DNA of 64,000 nucleotides from Bacteroidota bacterium (lineage in GTDB: Bacteria > Bacteroidota > Bacteroidia > UBA4408): NCBI GenBank assembly GCA_016718805.1, contig JADKCP010000004.1, positions 372,001 through 436,000 on the forward strand, written 5' to 3'. A program made the position numbers and the translations under genes. This document shows, piece by piece, positions 1 through 8,672 of this stretch; the first letter of the stretch is position 1; every line of letters begins with the position of its first letter. The notes beneath the pieces were generated by a model. That model did no database searches. It had not been told where the DNA came from and saw nothing but the letters and a program-made list of their open reading frames with translations.

Positions 1-3000
1 GTCCTAAATATCGTTTCATCGTGGTAGGTTCCATTTATTCCATCTAATTGCAAACGCATCAACCCTGCAACAGCTGTATTCACTGGTGTTTTGTAAAAAT
101 CTGTACTGCTGGTAGTTTTCACCGATTCGTCTGCAACCAATGCAGCACCGGAAGCATTAGCATGCACCAAAAAGGCTTGAGAGGATGCAACAATTTCATT
201 CCCTCCATTAAAACTTACTCCTGAAACATATCCAACATATTGATTGTTGTCAGCATCGTAAATATAAATGGCATCATCCATATTTGTTTTGGTCCAAGCA
301 CCAGAAGTCCAGTCAATGTCAGAACAATATGGATTATTAATTAAATTCCAACCGTCCTCATCAACATTGGTGTTGTTAGTATAGTTAATATTCATATTTT
401 GTGTACCTGTTAATGGTGGTCCGGTAACATCCAGCAGTTTGTCAGCTACGGTAGTAGCATTATCTGCAATAAATACGTAGTATCCATCTTTAGGGTCCAC
501 GCTATTGGTAATATCGTTTGCCGGGATATAAGCCGCTACGTCATCTGCATTACCTGCAACCGTTTCATCGTAGGTATAAATATTTACAAACGTCCCTGCG
601 CCAGTAGATGAGCCATTAAATCCTGAAGTAATAATATCATCATCCCAGTCAGCCAAAGTTCTTCCTCCTACAGGCATACCAATAGTTGCCCAACCTGCTG
701 CTCCTCCGGGTACAAATCGTTGCATCGTTACATCACCAACAATACTTCCTCCTGTAATTGGAGCAATTCGGGCGGTTTGTGTTGCGCTTGATAATAACGT
801 AAAATTAAAACCTGTTGTGGTAAAGGCTCCATCTGTTAAAGTAAGCGCATCTATTAAGTTTAAATCAGCAACCATGCTAACTCCGGCAGTATTATTAATC
901 TCTAAATTATTGTATTCTGAAGAAGGAGCTAATGCAGGAATAGTTTGTGGAGCTGAACCATTAAATTCAACTGTGCTTCCAGTTACTGTATAGTCACCCG
1001 AACCTGGACTGAAAACTGAAGAAATTCCAATTACTCCTGTATTTGACAAAATTCGATCGCCATTTCCACTATTGTTGATATTCGCATAATTATTTGCAGT
1101 AATTGTTTGTGCACCTGCTGATGTATAATCAATGGTAGAGGCAGAACCCAACAATAAACTACTAATAGTATTACTTACAGTTGTGCTAGCTGTGCCGGAT
1201 AATCCGGTTGCTTTGCTAGTTTCCAAAGTTCCATTAATAATCACTGTTCCTGTTCCTGTAATTTGATTTGAAATCATTGAAAGCGTTCCTCCTGCCCCAA
1301 CAGTTATAGTTCCATCATTTACAATATCTCCCCCAGTCAAACTACCTCCGTTAATTGTAATGCTTCCTCCAAGTATAGTTATTGAATTCGCTACTTGAGC
1401 TCCGCTTGTAATAACCGGATAAAAAGTTGCCCCAATATCTATAACAACATCAGTAGTTGAAATTGGTACACCACCACACCAGTTTAACGGATCAGTCCAG
1501 TCAGTACTAACATTGCCAATCCATGGTCCGGCAGTCACCACTATATTTAAACTTGAAGTTGAAGGGTTGCATGGCGCATTGCTAATTGTCCATTCTAACA
1601 CATATGTTCCTAAACCACCATCCGGTGTAAAAGTAGCTGTTGGACTAGTAGTACTGGTAAATTGAGTTAGATTCAAACTTGGTCCACTAACAACTGACCA
1701 TGCTCCTGTGCCAATTGTAGGAGTATTCGCAGCTAATACAGCAACATTCCCAAGACAAAAACTTTGGTTGGATCCGGCAACAGAGGTTGTTGGTATTTCG
1801 TTAAAGGTAATTGTTACATCATCCTGACTATCGGTGCAAGGTGCGTTTGCGATAGTCCAGCGAAGCACATAGCTTACACCGGCTGTTCCACTAAAGTCAG
1901 TAGTTGGGTTAGAAGTGGAAACAAATGAACCTCCTGCACCACTTACAATAGACCAGGTTCCAACGCCAATGCTTGGTGTGTTTGCAGCTAACGTAACTGT
2001 TGTTAATCCACAAGTTGTAATATCATCTTGGTCAGGTCCGGCATCAGCTATAGTTGGATCTTGATTAAATGTCACAACCACATCATCTGTACTAGTATTA
2101 CAAATAGTTGAAATACTCCATCTGAGTGTATACGTTACTCCTGCAGTTCCACTAAAACTACTTGTTTCACTCGCAGGATTTGCAAATGAACCTCCTACTC
2201 CACTAATTATTGTCCAAGCACCGGTCCCAATTGTAGCAGTATTTGCTGCCATTGTAACGGTAGTAAGACCACAAGTAGCAGCACCCGTTTGATCAGGTCC
2301 TGCATTCGAAACAGTTGGATCTTGATTAAAGGTTACAGCAACGTCATCTGTACTTGATACACAAGGAGCATTATCGATTGTCCAGCGCAACACATAAGCT
2401 GTTCCTGCAACACCGCTAAAATCAGAGGTTTCGCTAGCTGCATTTGAAAATGAACCACCTGCTCCACTTACTATTGACCAACTTCCAGTACCAATACTTG
2501 GTGTGTTAGCAGCCAACGTAACTGTTGTCAATCCACATGTTGGGGCACCAGTTTGATCCGGTCCGGCATTGGCAAGTGTAGGATTTTGGTTAAAGGTTAC
2601 ATTAACATCATCAGTACTTGCAGTACAAGGAGAATTGGAAATAGTCCAACGCAGCACATAAGCTGTACCAGCTACCCCACTAAAAGTTGGATTAGAGATT
2701 GATGAATTGGATGGATTTCCTGAACCTCCGGTAAATGAACCCCCTGCTCCACTAATTATACTCCATTGTCCAGTTCCTGTAGTAGGTGTATTGGCAGCGA
2801 GGGTCACTGAGGTTAATCCACAGGTCGCAATATTTGTTTGATCAGAGCCTGCATTGGCAACTGTAGGATTAGCATTAAATGTTATGTCTACATCATCTGT
2901 ACTAGATGTACAAGGACTATTAGAAATGGTCCATCTAAGTGTATAAGTATTTCCGGTTACCCCATTAAAGGTAGCCGTATTACTATTTGAATTAGCAGGG

Positions 3001-5435
3001 TTTCCAGCGCCACCGGTAAATGATCCGCCTGAACCACTAACTATACTCCATTGTCCGGTACCTACACTTGGAGCGTTTGCTGCCAAAGTAACTGATGTTA
3101 ATCCACAAGTTGCAGCGTTGGTTTGATCAGGTCCAGCATTTGATGCTGTTGGATTTTGATTGAATGTTACCAGCACTTGGTCATTAGCTGAACAATTACC
3201 ATTCGTAATGGTCCATTGTAAATTATAAGCTGTTCCTGCAGTTCCGCTAAAGTTGGTAGTAGGATTAAAGCTACTCACAAAGGAACCTCCTGCACCTGAC
3301 ACAACTGACCAGGCTCCGGTGCCAAAAATTAGAGGATTAGCAGAAAGAGAAGCCGTTGTTAATCCACATGTTGCACTACTAGTTTGATCGGAACCGGCAT
3401 TTGCACTCACGGTACAAGTGCTTCCTAATGTAAAATTATTTGTTCCAGTGAGCGTTGTAAAATCAGTAGTATTGGTGGTGAAACTAGGCGCAGTTACTGC
3501 ATTGGAAGTAATCGTTCCTGATTCCTTTTTCAACATCACCACTGTTCCGCTAACAACGTCACCATTTTTATCAAGCGTTACTTTATAAGTAAAGGCACTG
3601 CCTCCTGTTTGGCTGATATCCCAAGTTCTGGAATTATTTAAATTGGTATTAGCTGGCAAAGTCCCGGTTAATGCACTTTCAATTTGGTTTACGCTCACTG
3701 TACTTGTGCCTGTTAAAGCGGTGTAGTTAAAATCAAGTGGACGGTAATTTCCGCCTTTACCAACAGGAAAGTTTTTGCTGCCTATTGCGCTGAATACGCG
3801 TAAAAGTTTTCCTGTAACATACTTAGTAGAACTTGCATTGCTAATAGTTCCTGCAGCATTGATAGTAAGGTTAAAAGCACCCGGATCAACTAAACCGCTT
3901 TGAAAATCCAACGCTCCATTAACTGCCATATTTTGAGACAGTGTAACTCCTGAAGCACGATTAATTATTAGGTTATTAACAGTATTCGCAGTGGGGGTTG
4001 TCGTAAACACTCCGGTTGCTGCACCTTGAAATTCATAATTTGCACCACTGCTTAGTGATAGGTCGGCTGCTCCTATATTTGTTATACTTCCTTGAACCCC
4101 AGTAGCATTTGATGTAATAATTTTGGACCCTGAGGCAAGAGTAAATTGTGGATCTGTGTTGTTCGCTCCGGTAATTACTGTAGCACCCATATCTAAAGTG
4201 CCGCCATTATTAACCGTAAATGAACTAAGGGGATTAGTAGCTGTGCCAAGGGTTAGTAAGCTTAACATTTGTAATGTACTACCTGAATTTACAATATAAC
4301 TGGTATATTGAGAGGTTGCACCCGAATAACTGAACGTTTGCGTTCCTGCCTTATTAAAAACAAAACTTCCAACAAGTGCAGTTGAAGTAGTGTAAAAAGT
4401 ACCGGTTCCACTTTTGCTAAAATTACCATCTATTCGAAATTGATGACCTGTTCCTTGATCCCCAAAATCAATCATTCTCGAAGATGTTCCATTTGCAGTA
4501 AAATCCGTAGTTTGGAATGTGCCAAGTGTATTTGCATCTCCAGAACCAGTTGATAACATAATTCCATTTGTCCCGGTGCTGCTGATTGTTGTATTTCCAG
4601 TTACTGTTACAACATTTATATTGTTATTATTATCTGCCACCTGAAATATCCCATTGCTTAAAGTAAAATCTCCGCCAACATTAAAAGTAACAGCAGCATT
4701 ATTTCCAGATGACAAATTAACAGTGTTAGCTGCTTGAGAATAGTTCCCTGAAATTGTAATTGTTGTTGTACCTGTAGCGGTAAATCTGAACTCACCCCCA
4801 CCGCTAGTTGTCATAGTAAAGTTTCCTGCACATAAGTTTACAGCGCCTGAAAAAGATTGATTCCAGTTTGTAGCAAAGCTGGAGTTGTTAATAGTTAAAT
4901 TACCATAGGGTAAGGTTACACCTGTTGTTATTACAGTGCTATTACTCGCCCATCTATTGATAGATACTGTTGAAGATGCTCCAAAACTCTCAGTTCCACC
5001 ATATATACTAGTGGAAGGTGTTCCTGTGTTATTATGCACATAAGTTCCACCATTATCAACTTGAAATGTACTATTTGCAGCTAATGTGATTTGATTGGTA
5101 GAAGTTAACCTAGCTCCATTTTCTATTTGAAGCTTTGAACTGGCTCCTGAAATTGTCCAATTTGTATTGGTTGTTATTAGATGCGGAGTAGATCCCCCAT
5201 TACCAGAACCTTGTACTACAAAAATATCCCCTGAAGTAAAGTTTGCAGGTGATGCTCCGGTTCCATTTCGTGCAGTTTTCCAAAAGGTTAATGTATTTGG
5301 ATTTAACGTTCCTCCTGCAGTTGAATAATAGGTAGCAGCATTTGAATTAATGCTTACATGCAGTAACAGCATAAAAACTGCTATACAGCATCTTACTATT
5401 TTGTGCTGCTTTGTGTAATTAAAGATTGATTTCAT
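1..5435 (-). CDS. Giant secreted repeat protein, adhesin-like (C-terminus beyond window)
   Basis: The minus-strand frame starting with ATG at 5433-5435 stays open to the left edge (about 1811 codons seen). The frame was checked by translating several separate stretches. The start gives a signal peptide (MKSIFNYTKQ..., hydrophobic core, then SNAATYY). The first ~670 residues are Gly/Ser/Thr/Asn-rich with many GNTTI-, NGGTLD- and SGNYS-like strands, as in beta-helical passenger regions. Next come about seven tandem Ig/PKD-like modules of roughly 80-95 residues, each with AGPDQT, TCGLT, SIGTGAWSIVSG, GGSF and TDDV.VTFN landmarks (about 1520-3410). The last visible part has the GWNLINNPYCSDIDW type of sequence common near the ends of Bacteroidota secreted proteins, and ends in NGTYHDETIFR. 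A T9SS sorting domain is expected beyond the edge but is not visible. An exact adhesive role is inference. Confidence 0.88.
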   Translation of the reverse strand, partial: MKSIFNYTKQHKIVRCCIAVFMLLLHVSINSNAATYYSTAGGTLNPNTLTFWKTARNGTGASPANFTSGDIFVVQGSGNGGSTPHLITTNTNWTISGASSKLQIENGARLTSTNQITLAANSTFQVDNGGTYVHNNTGTPSTSIYGGTESFGASSTVSINRWASNSTVITTGVTLPYGNLTINNSSFATNWNQSFSGAVNLCAGNFTMTTSGGGEFRFTATGTTTITISGNYSQAANTVNLSSGNNAAVTFNVGGDFTLSNGIFQVADNNNNINVVTVTGNTTISSTGTNGIMLSTGSGDANTLGTFQTTDFTANGTSSRMIDFGDQGTGHQFRIDGNFSKSGTGTFYTTSTALVGSFVFNKAGTQTFSYSGATSQYTSYIVNSGSTLQMLSLLTLGTATNPLSSFTVNNGGTLDMGATVITGANNTDPQFTLASGSKIITSNATGVQGSITNIGAADLSLSSGANYEFQGAATGVFTTTPTANTVNNLIINRASGVTLSQNMAVNGALDFQSGLVDPGAFNLTINAAGTISNASSTKYVTGKLLRVFSAIGSKNFPVGKGGNYRPLDFNYTALTGTSTVSVNQIESALTGTLPANTNLNNSRTWDISQTGGSAFTYKVTLDKNGDVVSGTVVMLKKESGTITSNAVTAPSFTTNTTDFTTLTGTNNFTLGSTCTVSANAGSDQTSSATCGLTTASLSANPLIFGTGAWSVVSGAGGSFVSSFNPTTNFSGTAGTAYNLQWTITNGNCSANDQVLVTFNQNPTASNAGPDQTNAATCGLTSVTLAANAPSVGTGQWSIVSGSGGSFTGGAGNPANSNSNTATFNGVTGNTYTLRWTISNSPCTSSTDDVDITFNANPTVANAGSDQTNIATCGLTSVTLAANTPTTGTGQWSIISGAGGSFTGGSGNPSNSSISNPTFSGVAGTAYVLRWTISNSPCTASTDDVNVTFNQNPTLANAGPDQTGAPTCGLTTVTLAANTPSIGTGSWSIVSGAGGSFSNAASETSDFSGVAGTAYVLRWTIDNAPCVSSTDDVAVTFNQDPTVSNAGPDQTGAATCGLTTVTMAANTATIGTGAWTIISGVGGSFANPASETSSFSGTAGVTYTLRWSISTICNTSTDDVVVTFNQDPTIADAGPDQDDITTCGLTTVTLAANTPSIGVGTWSIVSGAGGSFVSTSNPTTDFSGTAGVSYVLRWTIANAPCTDSQDDVTITFNEIPTTSVAGSNQSFCLGNVAVLAANTPTIGTGAWSVVSGPSLNLTQFTSTTSPTATFTPDGGLGTYVLEWTISNAPCNPSTSSLNIVVTAGPWIGNVSTDWTDPLNWCGGVPISTTDVVIDIGATFYPVITSGAQVANSITILGGSITINGGSLTGGDIVNDGTITVGAGGTLSMISNQITGTGTVIINGTLETSKATGLSGTASTTVSNTISSLLLGSASTIDYTSAGAQTITANNYANINNSGNGDRILSNTGVIGISSVFSPGSGDYTVTGSTVEFNGSAPQTIPALAPSSEYNNLEINNTAGVSMVADLNLIDALTLTDGAFTTTGFNFTLLSSATQTARIAPITGGSIVGDVTMQRFVPGGAAGWATIGMPVGGRTLADWDDDIITSGFNGSSTGAGTFVNIYTYDETVAGNADDVAAYIPANDITNSVDPKDGYYVFIADNATTVADKLLDVTGPPLTGTQNMNINYTNNTNVDEDGWNLINNPYCSDIDWTSGAWTKTNMDDAIYIYDADNNQYVGYVSGVSFNGGNEIVASSQAFLVHANASGAALVADESVKTTSSTDFYKTPVNTAVAGLMRLQLDGINGTYHDETIFR
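1520..3410 (-). repeat. About seven tandem Ig/PKD-like modules (240-285 bp each)
   Basis: Within the giant gene the phrase encoding TDDV-x-VTFNQ-P recurs at about 1815, 2075, 2340, 2610, 2890 and 3165. A more diverged first copy lies near 1540. The Gly-Ala-Trp-Ser/Thr-Ile core and the CGLT segment recur with the same spacing. The repeats are similar in DNA but not identical, so copy number could change by recombination while the frame is kept. Confidence 0.8.
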
Positions 5436-5826
5436 GATTGTTCTATTTAAAATTTTAATTGCATTTATTAAGATTCTTTATGGAACATATTTGTTCCTAT
5501 AATCAGGTAATTTTCAACTCTACTACGAAGGTTTGTAAAATTAGTTGTTTAAAATACGCAAAAAAAAACTAATCGAACAAATAATAACATTGAATTGTTA
5601 ATAATTAATGTTTGTCTAAAAAGTAAAATCACTTTGTGACCTAAGTTACTAAATTTTAGACACTTGAAATTGTATAGTAGATAAAAATCCAGTTTTAATA
5701 ATCGAGTAATTTGCTGTATTAAATTCACAGTAAAATCGCTGTTAAAAAAAAATTTCAAAATTGATCAAACTACTATAACCTTTTTCTTCCTTTGTAAGTA
5801 TAATATGTCAAATAATCCATTTAGTT
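5436..5826. other. AT-rich divergent intergenic region
   Basis: This 391-base spacer separates the minus-strand giant gene from the plus-strand secreted-protein genes. It contains one clear palindrome (5482-5497). No good TAnnTTTG promoter was found for either gene. A 69-codon minus-strand open frame at 5549-5758 is composed of AT-rich low-complexity codons and I do not regard it as a gene. Confidence 0.6.
5482..5497. promoter_or_regulatory. Palindrome GGAACA-N4-TGTTCC
   Basis: A perfect 6-bp inverted repeat with a 4-base spacer (TATT) lies about 50 bases upstream of the start codon of the giant secreted protein. The size and symmetry fit a dimeric regulator operator. No regulator is identified and no second copy was noticed. 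Confidence 0.4.
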
Positions 5827-6159
5827 ATGATACAGCTACTCACATTTGCTTATTCGAAATCATACAAACTTTGTTTAGTGGTAGGGTTTTTATTTATTCA
5901 AAATTTACCCACACATGCCCAGCAAGCTTTTTCTAAAACTAATGCTGCTGCAGATAAAGAAATTCTCAAAACAGATGAAACAATTATCTCTGTAACACAT
6001 TATGAAAATAAATTATCAAACACAACAATCAGTAAACCTATATTGATTACTGCAGAAGACAAAAAACTGTGGACTCGACCTGTGTATTTGAATCCTAATT
6101 ACCTTAAAGTTATGCCACTTCGAAGTCCAAATGAAGTGGATGTTGAAGACAAGGATTAA
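5827..6159 (+). CDS. Small secreted protein, unknown function
   Basis: 110 codons. The N-terminus has a clear export signal: charged/polar start, hydrophobic LCLVVGFLFI, then THAQQ, a common Bacteroidota cleavage context. The mature ~78 residues are charged and contain no domain I recognise. It ends 18 bases before the 814-residue T9SS protein and probably shares its transcript. The function could relate to that protein, but this is inferred only from position. Confidence 0.65.
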   Translation: MIQLLTFAYSKSYKLCLVVGFLFIQNLPTHAQQAFSKTNAAADKEILKTDETIISVTHYENKLSNTTISKPILITAEDKKLWTRPVYLNPNYLKVMPLRSPNEVDVEDKD

Positions 6160-6177
6160 CCAGCTAAAATACTTCCC

Positions 6178-8622
6178 ATGAAAAAAATTACCTCCTCCAT
6201 TCTTGGATTCTTTTCGCTGCTAAACATAGCAAGTGCTGCTGTTGTAGTGACTCCTTCAAATCTTGATTTATGCGGAGCATTTCCAACATCGTACCGTCCA
6301 ATTTCTGATATAGTAATTACCGAATTACTTGTTGCAGATTTACCTGTTCAAGCTGCTACAACAATAATACTAACAACTCCCGCAGGCTTCGAGTTTAATT
6401 CTACTGCTGCTTCTGCAAATTTTATTGGGGGAAACGATATAAGTGCGGCATCCATCAATTCTGTTACCAACTCAACTACAATTACTGTTACCATTACCGT
6501 TACTGGAATTACCAAGTTTGATGTACTAACTATTTCAGGATTACAAGTGAGGGCTACCGCCAACACAACAGGTAATATACTACGCACCGGTGGCACTGCT
6601 ACCATACTCGGTGATGTATCAGGTGGAGGCGTAAATCATGGTACTCTAAATCGCCCTGCTTGCAGCACTCCTGTCTCAGCTCCTTGTTCATCGCCACTAA
6701 TAACCGACCGTTACTGTAGCAGTGGTTTTATTGAATCAAATACGGTTGGTGTAAGTACCTTTGCAGCAAATACTTTTAGTTCATTGGGTTGTGGAAACAA
6801 TCGTCAATATGAAGTGTTTTTCAATTTTGTTGCTACCACTCCCGATTATGAAATTACCGGATTTGCAGGCACTATAGGCGGTAATTCTGAAATTTCACTT
6901 TTACAAAATATTGGTGTTCCGTGTCCAGGAGGTCCTGCTACTTGGGTTTTTATTGATGCTAGCTGTCCTGCTTGGGGAACAGCAGCAAATTTTACCGGAC
7001 TTACTATTGGTCAAACCTATTACTTAGCAGTTGATCATAGCGGTGGAAATGGAAGCCGTGGGACATTTGACATCTGTATTAATCCATTGCCGAATATCGT
7101 AACTGTTTCTGGAACAGGAGTTACTTGTGCAACTGCGATTAATATAAATTCTTCCGGAGGATTACCATTTACTCACACTTCTACAACTTTGGGAAAAGGA
7201 AATGATTGGAGAAACTCATGTGCCGACCCTTTCTTATTTGCTTCCGGATTTGGTGACGGACCCGACATGTTTTACAAATATACCAGCACCGGAAATGAAT
7301 ACCTTACTTATGAATTAATTCCTACTGGTTGCCCGGGAGCTGGTTGCTATCCGGTGCTAAGTGTAACCCGTTCATGCCCTGCTTTAAATACAGCTGGAGA
7401 TGTTACACCTGTAACTGGACTATGTGTTGTTCAAGGTAATTTTGGAGCGTCTGATGGAACTCACTCTATGGCAAGTAAATGGGCCAGTACCGGTGCTTTA
7501 CCATGTACCCCAATATATTTACCAACTGCCGGTACCTATTATTTTGTAGTTGATAACTGGCCAAACCCAGCCTCCTTTAATTATACATTTAAGCTTAGTG
7601 CAATGTCACAAGCCAACAACGACGAATGTAATAGCGCTGGCGATGTATTTGGCGGTGTAACCTTAAGTGCGAATAATGCTGGATGTAATTATTCGTATGG
7701 GGCAAATGATCCCAATTCGGGATTTATGTGTGCTACCAGTACTGAAAATACTGCCTGGTTTAAATTTACCACCGAACCTGCAGCAACTAGTGCTACTTTT
7801 AATTTTACCAATGTTGTTGGTTCTATTCAATATGGTGTATTTAGTGGTGCTTGCGGTGGACCCTATACTAAAGCAGGAACTAATACCAACAACAATCCCC
7901 CAAACGGTCGATCATTAGCAAACGACCCTTGCTTTGCCTCCAATGCAGCCATACAAAACTTTACAGTTACCGGATTAACTCCGAATACTAGCTATTGGCT
8001 GGCTGTTGATGGAAACGCCGGAGCTAATTCAACATTTGACGTGTTTGGAGGAACGGGAGTACTTCCAATAACTTTACTAAACTTTGATGCAGTTTATTCA
8101 AGCGGAAAAGTTATCATTAATTGGACAACCTTAACCGAAATAAACAATAACTTTTTTGCTGTTGAACGCTCTCGTGATGGTTTTAATTTCGAAATTATTT
8201 CAAGCATTAAAGGTGCAGGAAATAGTTCATCTCCTTTGAGCTATCAAATTATTGATACGCATCCTTTACCCGGAATTAATTATTACCGTTTAAAACAAGT
8301 AGATTTTGATAATAAATACAAAGATTCAAAGATTATTTCGGTTAAGACTTTTATGAATGACAAAGACATCAGCGTATTTCCCAATCCTGTAGTTGGTGCA
8401 GATTTTTCAGTTTCAATAGCCGGGTTAGAAAGTAACGAAAAAGTACTGGTTGTGTTGACCGATGTTATGGGAAATGTAGTTTACTCAAAAATAAATTTCA
8501 GTGATGAAAGTGGCTATTTTGCAGATCAGGTTTCAACCGAACCTAAACTAAAAAGTGGAATGTACCTTGTTGTTGGAAGTGCAAAAAATTCAATCTATAA
8601 AAAGAAGATTGTTGTAAATTAA
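6178..8622 (+). CDS. T9SS type A sorting domain-containing secreted protein (814 aa)
   Basis: The signal peptide is MKKITSSILGFFSLLNIASA. The following ~130 residues form a beta-rich domain with CGAFPTSYRPISDIVITE and alternating valine/threonine strands. The middle has repeated Cys-containing modules of the type C-x-x-A-x-x-I-N ... Y-Y-L-A-V-D, resembling PPC-like secreted domains seen in Bacteroidota. The last ~190 residues have LPITLLNFDAVYSSGKVIINWTT (split here as LPITLLNFDA and an NWTTLTE segment) and end in a type A T9SS domain: SVFPNPV, LTDVMGNVV, SGMYLVV, KKKIVVN. This sorts the protein through the outer membrane by the type IX system. The biological target is unknown. It converges with the 1695-residue gene. 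Confidence 0.9.
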   Translation: MKKITSSILGFFSLLNIASAAVVVTPSNLDLCGAFPTSYRPISDIVITELLVADLPVQAATTIILTTPAGFEFNSTAASANFIGGNDISAASINSVTNSTTITVTITVTGITKFDVLTISGLQVRATANTTGNILRTGGTATILGDVSGGGVNHGTLNRPACSTPVSAPCSSPLITDRYCSSGFIESNTVGVSTFAANTFSSLGCGNNRQYEVFFNFVATTPDYEITGFAGTIGGNSEISLLQNIGVPCPGGPATWVFIDASCPAWGTAANFTGLTIGQTYYLAVDHSGGNGSRGTFDICINPLPNIVTVSGTGVTCATAININSSGGLPFTHTSTTLGKGNDWRNSCADPFLFASGFGDGPDMFYKYTSTGNEYLTYELIPTGCPGAGCYPVLSVTRSCPALNTAGDVTPVTGLCVVQGNFGASDGTHSMASKWASTGALPCTPIYLPTAGTYYFVVDNWPNPASFNYTFKLSAMSQANNDECNSAGDVFGGVTLSANNAGCNYSYGANDPNSGFMCATSTENTAWFKFTTEPAATSATFNFTNVVGSIQYGVFSGACGGPYTKAGTNTNNNPPNGRSLANDPCFASNAAIQNFTVTGLTPNTSYWLAVDGNAGANSTFDVFGGTGVLPITLLNFDAVYSSGKVIINWTTLTEINNNFFAVERSRDGFNFEIISSIKGAGNSSSPLSYQIIDTHPLPGINYYRLKQVDFDNKYKDSKIISVKTFMNDKDISVFPNPVVGADFSVSIAGLESNEKVLVVLTDVMGNVVYSKINFSDESGYFADQVSTEPKLKSGMYLVVGSAKNSIYKKKIVVN

Positions 8623-8628
8623 GCACTA

Positions 8629-8654
8629 TTAAAATCGGATGTATTCGATTTTAA
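8629..8654. terminator. Hairpin between convergent T9SS genes
   Basis: TTAAAATCG (8629-8637) pairs with CGATTTTAA (8646-8654) around an 8-base loop. It lies between two convergent stop codons (8622 and 8673). The AT-rich stem supplies U-rich ends in both directions, so it may serve both genes, though only weakly. Confidence 0.5.
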
Positions 8655-8672
8655 AATACCATCAAACAAGAA

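Noticed and set aside
5549..5758. 69-codon minus-strand open frame in the left intergenic region
   Set aside because: AT-rich low-complexity codons, no ribosome site or family similarity; best seen as chance.
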